This document shows, piece after piece, positions 44,133 to 53,974 of a DNA stretch of 64,000 bases (within the stretch, counting starts at the first letter, position 1; each line of letters starts with the position of its first letter). The position numbers and the translations under genes were made by a program. Location: positions 17 through 64,016 of the forward strand of contig NZ_APHR01000058.1 in the NCBI RefSeq assembly GCF_000349205.1, in the 5' to 3' direction. Below the pieces are notes generated by a model. The model was not told where the DNA came from and made no database searches. It saw nothing but the letters and a program-made list of their open reading frames with translations. The stretch comes from Methylophaga lonarensis MPL. GTDB lineage: Bacteria > Pseudomonadota > Gammaproteobacteria > Nitrosococcales > Methylophagaceae.

Positions 44133-45377
44133 ATGAGTGGCACAATAAACATTAAATCAAAGTGGTACGCAATGAACAATCAATCCACACGCAGCATTCG
44201 GGAAAAATGGCTCACTGCAAAGGAAAAGCGCAGACAGGCCAAAAATCGCCCCTGGTACAAAGCCAATGAAAACCCGACCAAACAATCGGAAGTGCATTGG
44301 TATGAAGCCAATATGGTTGCACATCTCGATACCAAGAAAAAATGGTATGAGGCCAATCTGAAAACTGCAGTCGAAGCCGTTCGAGCAGAACGGAAATGGT
44401 ACGAAGCGAACCTGGATCAAACCCCTACAGAAACCCACTGGTATCAATTCAGTGAAAAACAGTATTCCGAGTCAAAAAAACGCTGGCAGGCCGATAATCT
44501 CCGTGCTGCAAGGGAAAAACGTATCAAGTGGTACGAGGCTAACCTAGACCAAACGCCAACCGAAACACACTGGTATGAATTTAGTGACGCTCAAATGGCG
44601 GCAGAGAAAAAATGGTACGAGGCGAATCTTGCTCAGGCACGAGTCAGTCATCAAAAATGGTATGAGGCCAACCTGCATCCCGATCCGCATGCAGAGGTCA
44701 AGCAAAAATGGTACGAATCCAATATTGCAGTGGCAAGAACGCAGATCATCAAACGCAAATGGTTTGAGGCCAATACCCATGTGGCTCGGGAAAAAGGCAA
44801 GTGGTATGAAGCTAACCAGCGCCCGGCAAAACAGTCAGAAATACACTGGTATGAAGCCAACTTGGTCAAGCATCAGGATACCAAACGTAAGTGGTATGAA
44901 ACCAACTTACGGACAACTGTTGAGAAGCTGCGAGCAAGCAAGCACAAATGGTATGAAGCGAACCTTGAACAGACTGCTTCACACAAGCACTGGTATGAAT
45001 TCCGTGAAGCTGGACATACCGATGTGAAAAAGGCCTTTCAGGCGACTCACCTCGACAAAGTTCGTCAGCACCGACTCAAATGGTATGAAGCGAATCGGGA
45101 TCAGACACCTACTGACAAACACTGGTATGAATACAGTGACGCTCAGATGGCTCCAGAGAAAAAATGGTATGAGGCCAACCTGGCTCAGGCTCGTGTCAGT
45201 CATCAGAAATGGTATGAAGCCAATCTGCACCCTGATCCACATGCTGATATCAAGAAAAAATGGTACGAAGCCAACCTCAGTCTTGCGCGTAAACAGCAGC
45301 TCAAGAAACAATGGTTTGAGCAAAATACCATCAAAGCGCGTGAAAGCCGTAAGAAATGGGATCAGTTTGAGGACTGA
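44133..45377 (+). CDS. novel Trp-repeat protein built of about 27 WYEAN-type units
   Basis: 414 residues, basic, with no signal peptide or membrane segment. Trp recurs with a spacing of 14-19, mostly 14 or 15, residues: positions 11, 26, 41, 56, 71, 89, 103, 118, 133, 147, 161, 176, 193, 210, 224, 239, 254, 273, 287, (Phe at 302), 317, 331, 345, 360, 377, 394, 409. Most units read [KH]WYEANL; variants include HWYEF, KWFEAN and KRWQADNL. Residues 41-223 and 224-408 are a duplicated 12-unit block. The rest of each unit is charged and helix-prone, with Asp-Pro/Thr-Pro breaks (LDQTPTETH, LHPDPHA). The start ATG follows AGAGAGG. Function unknown; it could be a helical scaffold or a multi-site binding protein. 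I do not recognise any family. Confidence 0.75.
   Translation: MSGTINIKSKWYAMNNQSTRSIREKWLTAKEKRRQAKNRPWYKANENPTKQSEVHWYEANMVAHLDTKKKWYEANLKTAVEAVRAERKWYEANLDQTPTETHWYQFSEKQYSESKKRWQADNLRAAREKRIKWYEANLDQTPTETHWYEFSDAQMAAEKKWYEANLAQARVSHQKWYEANLHPDPHAEVKQKWYESNIAVARTQIIKRKWFEANTHVAREKGKWYEANQRPAKQSEIHWYEANLVKHQDTKRKWYETNLRTTVEKLRASKHKWYEANLEQTASHKHWYEFREAGHTDVKKAFQATHLDKVRQHRLKWYEANRDQTPTDKHWYEYSDAQMAPEKKWYEANLAQARVSHQKWYEANLHPDPHADIKKKWYEANLSLARKQQLKKQWFEQNTIKARESRKKWDQFED
44253..45356 (+). repeat. duplicated 12-unit coding block within the Trp-repeat gene
   Basis: Codons for residues 41-223 (44253-44801) and 224-408 (44802-45356) encode matching units in the same order with an offset of 183-185 residues. 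At DNA level the copies differ at many third codon positions while the protein is conserved (for example, the HQKWYEANLHPDPHA unit at 44650-44694 and at 45202-45246), suggesting an old duplication under selection. Confidence 0.8.
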
Positions 45378-45446
45378 ATTCGTTATCTGAATTGAACAGG
45401 GAACGTGCTTGCAGTTTAAGTAGTTTGACAGTTACTGACGTTATTA

Positions 45447-46085
45447 ATGCATATCAAATGCTTTACTGTGGGCGCGTTCCAAGTCAATACCTATCTGGTG
45501 GAAGATGAAGTCACCGGGCAGTGTGCCATTATTGATACCGGTGAATCACTTGAGCTTTTGCAACAGCTCAGCCAGCTTCAGCCAGCCCCTGATATTCGTT
45601 ATATTCTCCTGACGCATGGTCATCTTGACCACGCTGGCGCCCTGTCGCAACTGCAATCGCAATATCAGGCCACGACTTGTTTACCGCGACTTGAATTACC
45701 AATGTTTGAGTGTCTTCCAGAGCAAGGTAGCTGGTTTGGCATGCCTTCACTCAATCGTGAATGTGGTCGAGTTGATCGCTTATTGGATGATGGCGATACC
45801 ATCGAATTGGGCCAGACCAGGCTTCAGTTTATTTCCACTCCAGGACACACACCTGGTCAGGGCTGTTATTATGATGGCCACGATATCTTTGTCGGCGATA
45901 CCCTGTTTGCCGGCAGTATCGGCAGAACTGACCTTCCTATGGGCAATTCCAGATTGATGCAAGACAGTCTCAGCAAGCTGATGCAGCTGCCTGGCAATTT
46001 GCGAGTGCATAGTGGGCATGGTCCAGTAACGACGCTGGCCGACGAGAAGCAGAGCAATCCTTTTTTAGCTTTCCTGAGACAATAA
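45447..46085 (+). CDS. metallo-beta-lactamase-fold hydrolase (glyoxalase II-like)
   Basis: 212 residues, cytoplasmic. The zinc motif THGHLDHAG (THxHxDH, about residues 57-63) is present. Further ligands are the His of STPGHTPGQ, the Asp of FVGDTLFAG and the His of VHSGHGPVT. It resembles small YcbL-type glyoxalase II-like enzymes that hydrolyse thioesters such as lactoylglutathione. The can gene follows 5 bp after its stop. Confidence 0.85.
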   Translation: MHIKCFTVGAFQVNTYLVEDEVTGQCAIIDTGESLELLQQLSQLQPAPDIRYILLTHGHLDHAGALSQLQSQYQATTCLPRLELPMFECLPEQGSWFGMPSLNRECGRVDRLLDDGDTIELGQTRLQFISTPGHTPGQGCYYDGHDIFVGDTLFAGSIGRTDLPMGNSRLMQDSLSKLMQLPGNLRVHSGHGPVTTLADEKQSNPFLAFLRQ

Positions 46086-46090
46086 TAAAA

Positions 46091-46729
46091 ATGGCAAATA
46101 CCATCAAACTTCTGGAAGGTTTCCAGCGATTCAAGCAGCAATATTTTGGCAATGACGGTCGACTCTATGCCAGTATGAAAAATGGTCAACCCGCTAAGAT
46201 CCTGATGGTGGCTTGTTGTGATTCACGCGTTGACCCGGCGATTTTGACTGATTGTGATCCAGGAGATTTATTTACTGTCCGTAATGTGGCCAATCTGGTT
46301 CCACCCTGTGAAGATGGTGGTCACTATCACGGCACAAGTGCAGCGCTGGAGTTTGCTGTTGAAGGTTTGCAGGTTGAAAGCATTATTGTCATGGGGCACG
46401 CCAATTGTGGCGGGATTCGCGCTTTGTGGCAGGGGTCAGATCAAAATCACTCACAATTCATTCATCGTTGGATGTCGATTGCCCAGTCGGCGAAAGACTG
46501 GGTCAAGCAACATCACGCTGAAGACCCGGAGGCGGCTCAGTTAAGAGCCTGTGAAATGCGCTCTATCCTAGTATCACTCGACAATTTATTGAGTTTTGAA
46601 GCGATTCGCCAGCGCGTTGAAGCCGGAACATTGCGGCTTCATGGCTGGTATTTTGATCTTGCGGCTGGTGAGTTGCTGTGCTTCAACCCAAAATCAGGTC
46701 TTTTCGAGTCCAGTCAGTTTCAGGGTTGA
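46091..46729 (+). CDS. can: beta-class carbonic anhydrase
   Basis: 212 residues. Zinc ligands and catalytic residues lie in ACCDSRVDP (Cys, Asp-Arg dyad) and GHANCGG (His, Cys). It interconverts CO2 and bicarbonate in the cytoplasm. It follows the MBL gene closely. Its 3' end overlaps the convergent bamE gene by 10 bases. Confidence 0.92.
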   Translation: MANTIKLLEGFQRFKQQYFGNDGRLYASMKNGQPAKILMVACCDSRVDPAILTDCDPGDLFTVRNVANLVPPCEDGGHYHGTSAALEFAVEGLQVESIIVMGHANCGGIRALWQGSDQNHSQFIHRWMSIAQSAKDWVKQHHAEDPEAAQLRACEMRSILVSLDNLLSFEAIRQRVEAGTLRLHGWYFDLAAGELLCFNPKSGLFESSQFQG

Positions 46730-47289
46730 ATCTCTTCCTGAACGGCTTCTGGCAACTCTTCCACCCGATCTTCGAGTTGAGCATCTTCAACAATTTCGCG
46801 CGTGCTTGAGTCATCGCGACGGTCAATGATTTGATCATCGTCACGACCCAGTCCAACGGCGCCCATCAAGCCGCGGAAGAAGCCGGTACGATGCTCTTGT
46901 AGCGGAACGACGACATTGACACCGGCGGTGTCGAACTCAGGCATTTCCGAACGCTCAACAATTCTGACATCACCTTGAACGTATTCAAGGCGTTCTTCTT
47001 CGTCGAAGTAGAGGGTGATGCGTTGTTGCTGGCGTGGCCCATTACCGGGTTGGAAGCTGTATAGGTAATCCCAGCGGTTGGGTTGGAACGTATTGATCAG
47101 CAGCGGCGAGCCCATTACGAAAGCAACCTGACTTTTAGTCATGCCTGGCTCAAGTCTGCCTATCATCTCTTGCGAGACCTCGTTTCCCTGCTGTATGTCA
47201 ATCCGGTAAACTCCTGGTATCTTGTCAGTACTGCATGCGGACAAAAAGATAGTGAGCAGCGAAAGGCTGTAAATGATAAGGCTTTTCAT
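46720..47289 (-). CDS. bamE: outer membrane assembly lipoprotein BamE (SmpA/OmlA), with long tail
   Basis: 189 residues. The signal peptide has lipobox LSAC (Cys about residue 19). The BamE fold follows: IDIQQGNEVSQEMIGRLEPGMTKSQVAFVMGSPL and NRWDYLYSF. It is part of the BAM complex that inserts beta-barrels. The protein extends beyond the usual 110-120 residues with an acidic tail rich in Asp/Glu/Arg (from about residue 120), as in some other gammaproteobacteria. It is divergent from fur, a conserved arrangement. Confidence 0.9.
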   Translation of the reverse strand: MKSLIIYSLSLLTIFLSACSTDKIPGVYRIDIQQGNEVSQEMIGRLEPGMTKSQVAFVMGSPLLINTFQPNRWDYLYSFQPGNGPRQQQRITLYFDEEERLEYVQGDVRIVERSEMPEFDTAGVNVVVPLQEHRTGFFRGLMGAVGLGRDDDQIIDRRDDSSTREIVEDAQLEDRVEELPEAVQEEIQP

Positions 47290-47367
47290 TTAGTATTTGT
47301 GCTTGAGTTGATGACCAAGATGCGATGATACTCTATTCGTACTATTTCTTCGAGGCAACATTAGATA

Positions 47368-47790
47368 ATGGAAAGACAAGATCTGAGAAAAGCGGGATTG
47401 AAAATTACTTTGCCGCGATTGAAGGTGCTGGAAATCCTGGAACACTCCAAACAACGTCATTTAAGTGCTGAGGATGTCTACAAAGCCTTGCTTGAAATGG
47501 GGGAGGAAATTGGGCTGGCAACTGTCTACCGGGTGCTGACTCAATTTGAGGGGGCAGGTCTGGTATCAAGGCTCAACATTGACGGTGGTCATGCCGTTTT
47601 TGAACTGGAAGATGGCGACCATCATGACCACTTGTTTTGTGTGAAGTGCAACCGAATCGTGGAATTCTATGACGAAGTCATTGAACAGCGGCAACGAGCG
47701 ATCGCCGAGGCAAATGGTTTTGAGATGACGGATCACAGCCTCTACATCTACGGTATTTGTAATCGAGAAGACTGCAAGAAAGACCGCTAG
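47368..47790 (+). CDS. fur: ferric uptake regulator Fur
   Basis: A 140-residue iron-responsive repressor. An N-terminal winged helix (KITLPRLKVLEILEHS, GLATVYRVLTQFEGAGLV) is followed by a metal-binding dimerisation domain (HHDHLFCVKCN; second Cys pair in CNREDCKK). Length and motifs are those of true Fur rather than Zur or PerR. It is divergent from bamE with a 78-bp gap; no clear Fur box is seen there. Confidence 0.95.
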   Translation: MERQDLRKAGLKITLPRLKVLEILEHSKQRHLSAEDVYKALLEMGEEIGLATVYRVLTQFEGAGLVSRLNIDGGHAVFELEDGDHHDHLFCVKCNRIVEFYDEVIEQRQRAIAEANGFEMTDHSLYIYGICNREDCKKDR

Positions 47791-47801
47791 AGTTACATTT
47801 G

Positions 47802-47860
47802 CCAGGCATGACGGTCGAGAGGAAATTAGCTAGCTTAGCTGCAACGCCGTCATGGTCTGG
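47802..47860. repeat. inverted repeat downstream of fur
   Basis: CATGACGG (47807-47814) pairs with CCGTCATG (47847-47854), extended by CCAG/CTGG. The 32-base loop includes ATTAGCTAGCTTAGCT, close to the palindrome in the marR promoter. There is no T tail. The remaining region to the recN stop (48003) shows no gene. Confidence 0.35.
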
Positions 47861-48002
47861 TATTTACCACGCCAATCGCTGAACTGCAGCGGTCAAATCT
47901 GAGATAAGCGATTCAATTGGCCTATCCAAAAGCTCAAGGCGTTTACAAGCTATAGCGCCCGGACTGGCCTTGCTATAAGCTGTTAGCTTTCACCATTGAC
48001 AA

Positions 48003-49679
48003 CTATGAAAGCTCAACGAGCCCCAGCATTTCCTCAGCATGCAATCGTGTTTTCTCTGTCAGTTGCATCCCACCCAGCATCCGTGCGATTTCTTCTATCC
48101 GTTGTTGTCGATCCAGCGCCTGGATTTCGATATGAGTGCTGTTATCGCGGTGATGTTTACTGACCTGAAGCTGTTGATGCGCTTGGGCCGCAACTTGTGC
48201 AAGGTGGGTGATGCAAATCACTTGCTGACTGGCAGCCAGGGTTCGTAAATGTCGACCGACGACTTCAGCGACACCACCACCAATGCCGACATCCACTTCA
48301 TCAAAAATTAGCGTCGGCACACTGCGCTGACCTGCTGTGACCACCTGTATGGCGAGACTGATGCGCGCCAGTTCACCGCCTGAAGCAATTTTGCCTAGTT
48401 CTCCAGCTGCTTGTCCGGGATTGGTGGTTACGAGAAGTCTTACCTGATCGCAGCCTGTTTCGGTCATGGTCTCATGCGATGTTGGTGTGACTTCTATCTC
48501 GATTCTGCCTGCAGGCATGGCAAGTTCACGAATAGAGGTTGTGATTTGCTCAGCCAGTGGCGCTGCGGCCTTGAGTCTCCGTTCACGGATTTGCATCGCC
48601 AGATCCAGGCATTGCTTTTGATGTTGACTCAGTTGTTGTTCGAGATCAGTGAGCGTTTGGCCTGCGTGGCTGATGGTATTCAGTTCATTGTGAAGACTGT
48701 CATAGACCGCTGGCAGATCTGCGATTTCGCAGTGATGTTTGCGTGCCAGATCGTGCAGTTGAGAAATCTGCTGCTCTACTTCTTCGAGACGTTCGGGATC
48801 GAGTTCGGTCTTGTCGAGATAGTGGCGAAGTTCAGAGCCGGATTCGTCAAGGTTGATGAGTGCTGCATTGAGGGTTTCAACGATGCTGGCAAAATGTGGC
48901 TCGATGTCCTGCAGTTTTTCAAGTTCGACCAAGGCGCTACTCAGAATGTCGTAAGCGGCGATTTCTTCATTGTCGAATATACGATGAATCGCGGCCTCTG
49001 CGGCATGTAACAGGTCGGCAGAGTGGGCCAGTTGTTGTTGATCCTGCAACAGTTGATTGACGCTTTGTTCGGTGAGTGAAAATACCTCAAGCTCTTTGAC
49101 CTGATAGCTCAGTAATTCAAGTCTGGCCTGCTGTTGTTCGTTATCCTGTTTGAGCTTTTCCAGTGTTGATGCGCATTCCTGCATCTGCTTGAAAGCAGAC
49201 TTGAGCTTTGCCAGCAACTCACGATTACCGGCGACAGTATCAATCAGTTGTCGTTGCGTATCTGGACGAAGCAGCGATTGATGGGCATGTTGACCATGAA
49301 TGTCAATGCAACATTCGCTGACCGCCTTCAATTGATTCAGTGCCACCTGCCGACCGTTGATATAGCCGCGTGAACGCCCATCGCTGCTGATGGTTCTGCG
49401 CAAATGGCATTGTGCATCGTCATCCAGTTCTTGAGCTTTTAACCAATCGGTCAATGCGGGATTATTCGTGGTTTCAAAATTTGCTTCGATTTCTGCTCGC
49501 TCGCAGCCTTGTCTGACCATATTTGAATCAGCGCGATCACCCAGTACCAGACTCAGTGCATCGACCAGCATGGATTTACCCGCACCAGTTTCACCAGTCA
49601 GTGATGTCATTCCGGACTGGAATTGCAGTGCAAGATCCTCGACAACAGCGAGATTTTTGACGCTTAAACTAATCAGCAT
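48003..49679 (-). CDS. recN: DNA repair protein RecN
   Basis: About 558 residues, an SMC-like ATPase for double-strand break repair. Walker A is GETGAGKS near residue 30; a long coiled-coil region lies at about 150-370; the signature ASGGELARISLA and Walker B LIFDEVDVGIGG are present. I prefer ATG 49679 (MLISLSVKNLAVVEDL) to an in-frame ATG at 49697, since the family starts with MLxxLxIxN. The start overlaps the end of nadK by a few bases, so the two are coupled. No LexA box was examined upstream of nadK. Confidence 0.92.
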   Translation of the reverse strand: MLISLSVKNLAVVEDLALQFQSGMTSLTGETGAGKSMLVDALSLVLGDRADSNMVRQGCERAEIEANFETTNNPALTDWLKAQELDDDAQCHLRRTISSDGRSRGYINGRQVALNQLKAVSECCIDIHGQHAHQSLLRPDTQRQLIDTVAGNRELLAKLKSAFKQMQECASTLEKLKQDNEQQQARLELLSYQVKELEVFSLTEQSVNQLLQDQQQLAHSADLLHAAEAAIHRIFDNEEIAAYDILSSALVELEKLQDIEPHFASIVETLNAALINLDESGSELRHYLDKTELDPERLEEVEQQISQLHDLARKHHCEIADLPAVYDSLHNELNTISHAGQTLTDLEQQLSQHQKQCLDLAMQIRERRLKAAAPLAEQITTSIRELAMPAGRIEIEVTPTSHETMTETGCDQVRLLVTTNPGQAAGELGKIASGGELARISLAIQVVTAGQRSVPTLIFDEVDVGIGGGVAEVVGRHLRTLAASQQVICITHLAQVAAQAHQQLQVSKHHRDNSTHIEIQALDRQQRIEEIARMLGGMQLTEKTRLHAEEMLGLVELS

Positions 49680-50554
49680 GTCAGTTTTCGACCCCATTCA
49701 AGTTTGGCACGCAGAATAGAGTAATGATCATGATTTTCAAGATGTAATAGTCGGATACGATCAGAATGACGCACCACACGCATGGTATCGCCCGGCTGCA
49801 AAAGATGTCCGGCACGACCATCACAGGTCACCATCGCGGTTGTTGTATTGTGTTCACTCAGCATGATGTCAATCTGGCTGCTGGCAGCAATGACCAAAGG
49901 TCGGTTGCTGAGCGTATGAGGACAGACTGACGTCAGCACGATGGCATCCAGATCGACATCCAGAATCGGACCACCTGCCGACATTGCATAAGCAGTTGAG
50001 CCAGTAGGTGTGGCGATCACAAGTCCATCTGCACGCTGACTGTTGAGGAAACGGCCGTTGATATAAGTTTCAAATTCAATCATTTGCAGCCGCTGATGTG
50101 CATGGATAACCACATCATTCATCGCAATACCTGCGGATCCTTTCACATCGTTGATACTGGCTTCGAGTAGAAAGCGACTGTCATCACGGTAGTGTCCAGA
50201 CAGAATCAGTTGCAATTGCTGCTCAAGATTGGGCAAGGTCACATCGGCCAAAAAGCCCAGACGACCCACATTGATGCCGACAATCGGCAGGTTACTGCCA
50301 GCCAGGGCGCGCGACGCAGACAGCATCGTGCCATCACCTCCGATCGCAATGGTGAGATCGCAATGTTCAGGGAAATCATGTACCGACAGGACTTGCAGGG
50401 CGGGCAAGAAAGACAGTGGCTCATTGGTGTATAGGCGAACAGATTGTGATTCGAGGAACTTGCATACCTGAACCACCGCATTTTCCATCACCGGGTCGTC
50501 CTTGCGGATGAATAAACCGATACGGTTAAAGCTTGTTTGCATGATGTGAGCCAC
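49673..50554 (-). CDS. nadK: NAD kinase
   Basis: 293 residues. It phosphorylates NAD to NADP using the GGDGTML motif (about residues 71-77). Further family motifs are GINVGRLGFLAD, NDVVIHA, and TPTGSTAYAMSAGGPI. The start may be ATG 50554 or the in-frame Met five codons in (MQTSFNRIGLF). It precedes recN on the same strand, the usual gammaproteobacterial order. Confidence 0.93.
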   Translation of the reverse strand: MAHIMQTSFNRIGLFIRKDDPVMENAVVQVCKFLESQSVRLYTNEPLSFLPALQVLSVHDFPEHCDLTIAIGGDGTMLSASRALAGSNLPIVGINVGRLGFLADVTLPNLEQQLQLILSGHYRDDSRFLLEASINDVKGSAGIAMNDVVIHAHQRLQMIEFETYINGRFLNSQRADGLVIATPTGSTAYAMSAGGPILDVDLDAIVLTSVCPHTLSNRPLVIAASSQIDIMLSEHNTTTAMVTCDGRAGHLLQPGDTMRVVRHSDRIRLLHLENHDHYSILRAKLEWGRKLTC

Positions 50555-50719
50555 TAGGGTTAATACGAATAACGGTCACGTGATGGTAATGGTTTTGACG
50601 TAAAATCCAAAGGAAAATCAGCGGGCCGGCAAAATCCACTATGCCACTATGATATGCAATAGCATTCAATGCTAGAATACCCTGATTTTACTAACCGAAA
50701 TCAATAATTGAGGAACAAC

Positions 50720-51151
50720 ATGGCGACCGAACGCACACTTTCAATCATCAAACCTGACGCTGTAGCAAAAAATGTCATTGGCGAAATATACAGCCGCTTT
50801 GAAAAAGCGGGTCTGCGTATCGTTGCTGCACGCATGATACATCTGAGCCAAGAGCAAGCAGAAGGTTTTTATGCAGAACACAAAGAACGTCCGTTTTTTG
50901 GTGATTTGGTGAGCTTCATGACTTCTGGTCCTGTGATGATTCAGGTACTTGAAGGCGAAGATGCGGTCATCAAAAACCGTGATCTGATGGGCGCAACCAA
51001 CCCTGCGCAAGCTGATGCAGGTACTATCCGTGCCGATTTTGCACAAAGCATCGATGAAAATGCAGTGCATGGCTCTGATTCTGTTGAGAGTGCGGCAAGA
51101 GAAGTTGCTTTCTTCTTTACCGAAGACCAACTCTGCTCACGTACTCGCTAA
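50720..51151 (+). CDS. ndk: nucleoside diphosphate kinase
   Basis: 143 residues from ATG 50720 (AGGAAC upstream); an in-frame start 12 bases earlier is less likely. [15 protein letters not shown] is the N-terminal family motif. The phospho-His lies in [17 protein letters not shown]. It balances NTP pools. rlmN follows 11 bp after its stop. Confidence 0.95.
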   Translation: MATERTLSIIKPDAVAKNVIGEIYSRFEKAGLRIVAARMIHLSQEQAEGFYAEHKERPFFGDLVSFMTSGPVMIQVLEGEDAVIKNRDLMGATNPAQADAGTIRADFAQSIDENAVHGSDSVESAAREVAFFFTEDQLCSRTR

Positions 51152-51162
51152 ATCAAAAGCAA

Positions 51163-52266
51163 ATGACCAATCGCACGAATCTGCTTGGATTGGACCTTGA
51201 AGGTCTGGAAGCTTTTTTTGTCGAACACGGCGAAAAAGCTTTCCGTGCGCGTCAGCTTTTGCAATGGATTCATCAGTATCGAGTGACTGACTTTGCCGAG
51301 ATGAGCAATCTCAGCAAAGCGCTGCGCCAGAAGCTAAGCGAAGTTGCAGAGATCAAAGTGCCTGAGGTCATGCACGAACACATCTCGACTGATGGCACAC
51401 GCAAGTGGTTGATCAAAATGGATGGCGGCAACGCCATTGAGACCGTCTATATTCCCGAAGGCAATAGAGGCACATTGTGTGTTTCATCTCAGGTCGGTTG
51501 TGCGCTGACCTGTACCTTTTGTTCAACGGCGCAACAGGGGTTTAATCGTAATCTGACGGCTGCCGAGATCATCGCGCAGTTGTGGATTGCCAATGAAGCG
51601 CTGGGCAAGGATCCCAAGGGCAACCGGGTTGTGACGAATGTCGTCATGATGGGGATGGGCGAACCGCTGGCCAACTACAATAATGTAATCACGGCGATGC
51701 GCCTGATGCGTGATGACCATGGCTATGGCATCTCATGGCGCCGTCTGACATTGAGTACCTCGGGTATGGTGCCGATGATCGATAAGCTCAAACAGGACTG
51801 TCATGTCAGTTTGGCAATCTCACTGCACGCCGCCAATGACAAGCTGCGCAGCCAGATCATTCCATTGAACGAGAAATACCCGATCGCCGAACTGCTGGCG
51901 GCATGTAAGCGATATGTCGCTGGTGAACAACAACGCCGCCACATTACTGTCGAATATGTGATGTTGGCTGGCATCAATGATTCTGAGCAAGATGCCAGAG
52001 ATCTCATTCGCATTCTTAAAGGTCTGCCCAACAAGGTTAATCTGATTCCATTTAACCCATTCCCGGGCACTGATTATCGTTGCTCATCACGAAACGCTAT
52101 CAGTCGTTTCCAGAAAATTCTCAGTGATGCAGGGCTGGTGGCGACTGTACGAAAAACCCGTGGCGATGATATTGTGGCTGCTTGCGGACAGCTCGCCGGT
52201 GAAGTGCAAGATAAAACTCGTCGTAGTGAGCGAATTCAGACACATCGCCTTGAGTTTCAACCATGA
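51163..52266 (+). CDS. rlmN: 23S rRNA/tRNA adenine C2-methyltransferase RlmN
   Basis: A 367-residue radical SAM enzyme methylating A2503 of 23S rRNA and A37 of some tRNAs. The cluster motif is CALTCTFC (CxxxCxxC). [30 protein letters not shown] and a C-terminal catalytic Cys region ([12 protein letters not shown]) are present. It overlaps pilW by 4 bases. It begins the conserved rlmN-pilW-rodZ-ispG-hisS order. Confidence 0.95.
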   Translation: MTNRTNLLGLDLEGLEAFFVEHGEKAFRARQLLQWIHQYRVTDFAEMSNLSKALRQKLSEVAEIKVPEVMHEHISTDGTRKWLIKMDGGNAIETVYIPEGNRGTLCVSSQVGCALTCTFCSTAQQGFNRNLTAAEIIAQLWIANEALGKDPKGNRVVTNVVMMGMGEPLANYNNVITAMRLMRDDHGYGISWRRLTLSTSGMVPMIDKLKQDCHVSLAISLHAANDKLRSQIIPLNEKYPIAELLAACKRYVAGEQQRRHITVEYVMLAGINDSEQDARDLIRILKGLPNKVNLIPFNPFPGTDYRCSSRNAISRFQKILSDAGLVATVRKTRGDDIVAACGQLAGEVQDKTRRSERIQTHRLEFQP

Positions 52267-53027
52267 ACACAGCATTAAAAAGTACACTGATAGTTTTTAT
52301 TTTGTCGGGTCTGCTCGGTTGCGCCGGTGGCGGACAACAGCGGCCAGTCAGTCAGGATGCGCGCGCGGCAGACATCAACATGCGGTTGGGTCTAAGTTAT
52401 CTGCAACGTGGCGAATATGAAGTGGCTTTGGAAAAACTTGAAAAAGCACTTCAACAAGATCCCGGTCTGACAACAGCGCATAACACCATCGCTTTGCTAT
52501 ACCAGCAACTGGGACAAAACGAAAAAGCTGAACATCATTTCAGACAAGCGGTGAATCGCACGCCACAGTATTCAGAAGCACAAAACAACTATGGCGTGTA
52601 TCTGTGCCAACAAGAGCGTTATCAGGAAGCTGAACAACGATTTATGGCAGCTATTGAAAACCCGCTGTATCAGATGGCTGCACAGGCTTATGAAAATGCC
52701 GGCGTATGTGCATTACGCAGTGGCGATGCCGACAAGGCTGAACGATATTTTCGGCAGGCCTTGCAAATTGACCCTGAGCTTCCACAGGCACTGATCAGAA
52801 TGGCCGACATCAGCTATGATCGCCAGGAGTATCTTCAGGCTCGGGCTTATGTGCAGCGCTTTCAAGCCGCTGCCGCGTGGACACCGCAGTCGTTGTTGAC
52901 TGCCATCAAAACAGAAAACAAACTCAATGATCAGGATGCTGTCGCGAGTTACAAGCTTGTGATGCGAGCCAGATTTCCTGACTCGGACGAGGCTCAGCAG
53001 GTTAACCGAGGGTTTTACAGAGAATGA
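52263..53027 (+). CDS. pilW: type IV pilus biogenesis/stability lipoprotein PilW (PilF)
   Basis: 254 residues. The lipoprotein signal has lipobox LLGC (Cys about residue 20). At least four TPR-like helical repeats follow (for example [38 protein letters not shown]). It assists assembly of the outer-membrane secretin PilQ. It overlaps both neighbours by 4 bases, in the standard operon. Confidence 0.9.
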   Translation: MNTALKSTLIVFILSGLLGCAGGGQQRPVSQDARAADINMRLGLSYLQRGEYEVALEKLEKALQQDPGLTTAHNTIALLYQQLGQNEKAEHHFRQAVNRTPQYSEAQNNYGVYLCQQERYQEAEQRFMAAIENPLYQMAAQAYENAGVCALRSGDADKAERYFRQALQIDPELPQALIRMADISYDRQEYLQARAYVQRFQAAAAWTPQSLLTAIKTENKLNDQDAVASYKLVMRARFPDSDEAQQVNRGFYRE

Positions 53028-53974
53028 CCGCCATCGATGACAAAGAGATAACTATCCAAACGTCTTCAATTCCCGATGTCGGCGAACGACTGAGAAAAGC
53101 ACGAGAAGCCAGACAACTGAGCATTATTGAAGCATCCGCGCAATTGCGATTGCCGAAAGATGTTCTTGCCAGCCTGGAACAAGAACGTTGGGAACGGCTG
53201 CATGGTAGAACCTATGCGCGCGGTTACTTCTCCAGCTATGTGAAATTTTTACAGCTTGATTACGAAGAGCTGATCGAGCAATTCAACCAGAGCTACACCG
53301 AAGTTGAGCGTCCCACAACTGCACCTCGACTCAAGCAGCAAATCAAAGACAAGCGTGGTTTGGGACTCCCGGTGATGCCGATTCTCATTGCCTTGACTCT
53401 TGCTGTGCTGGCATGGTTTGTTTTCAGCAATCAAGACATGATTGTTGACCTTGTCGCCCCGCAATCCGAACAAACTGGTGGCGATTATGAGACTGAGATT
53501 TCACAGGTTGAAACTTTAGAACCAGCGGCGGGTTTCAGCCGGAGTGTTGAACCCATCATTGAGTCTCAACCTGTGACATCGCGACAGATTGTTGATGAGA
53601 GTCTGGAAGTAACTTCACAGGACGATTGGCTGAGCACGCTGCTGCAACCCGAGGCTGTTGACATTGATATCAGCCAGGCAACAGAAATCGCTGATCCAAC
53701 TGAACCTGAGGTGCAAGTGCAGCAGCGGCGGCCACAGTTATCACTGGCTTTCTCAGAAGAGTGCTGGGTTGAGGTGATAGATGCAAGCGCGACCACACTC
53801 CTGAGTCGAATAGTTCGGGCAGGTGAACAACTGAACCTTGAGGGTGAGTTACCCTTGAATGTCCTGCTTGGCCGAGCTTCAGCAGTGACCGTTGAGTTCA
53901 ATAATGAACCGGTGGATATCAGTGGATACACCCAAGGTAATGTGGCGCGTTTTTCAATTGGGGCTGAGTCGTGA
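53024..53974 (+). CDS. rodZ: cell-shape protein RodZ
   Basis: 316 residues. The cytoplasmic helix-turn-helix (about residues 18-85, [21 protein letters not shown] and [11 protein letters not shown]) contacts MreB. A single membrane span lies at about 115-135, and a periplasmic linker is followed by a DUF4115 C-terminal beta domain (about 240-316, [13 protein letters not shown]). It supports rod shape with MreB. Confidence 0.9.
   Translation: MTAIDDKEITIQTSSIPDVGERLRKAREARQLSIIEASAQLRLPKDVLASLEQERWERLHGRTYARGYFSSYVKFLQLDYEELIEQFNQSYTEVERPTTAPRLKQQIKDKRGLGLPVMPILIALTLAVLAWFVFSNQDMIVDLVAPQSEQTGGDYETEISQVETLEPAAGFSRSVEPIIESQPVTSRQIVDESLEVTSQDDWLSTLLQPEAVDIDISQATEIADPTEPEVQVQQRRPQLSLAFSEECWVEVIDASATTLLSRIVRAGEQLNLEGELPLNVLLGRASAVTVEFNNEPVDISGYTQGNVARFSIGAES

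Noticed and set aside
44157-45323. Repetitive ORFs in other frames of the Trp-repeat gene
   Set aside because: They are shadows produced by the repeated DNA; only the plus-strand 44133 frame is continuous and has a ribosome binding site.
44133-45377. CRISPR-like array suggested by regular DNA repeats
   Set aside because: The units are diverged, lie in one open reading frame and have no unique spacers.
47802-47860. Possible terminator of fur
   Set aside because: The inverted repeat has a 32-base loop and no T tail, so it was listed only as a repeat.
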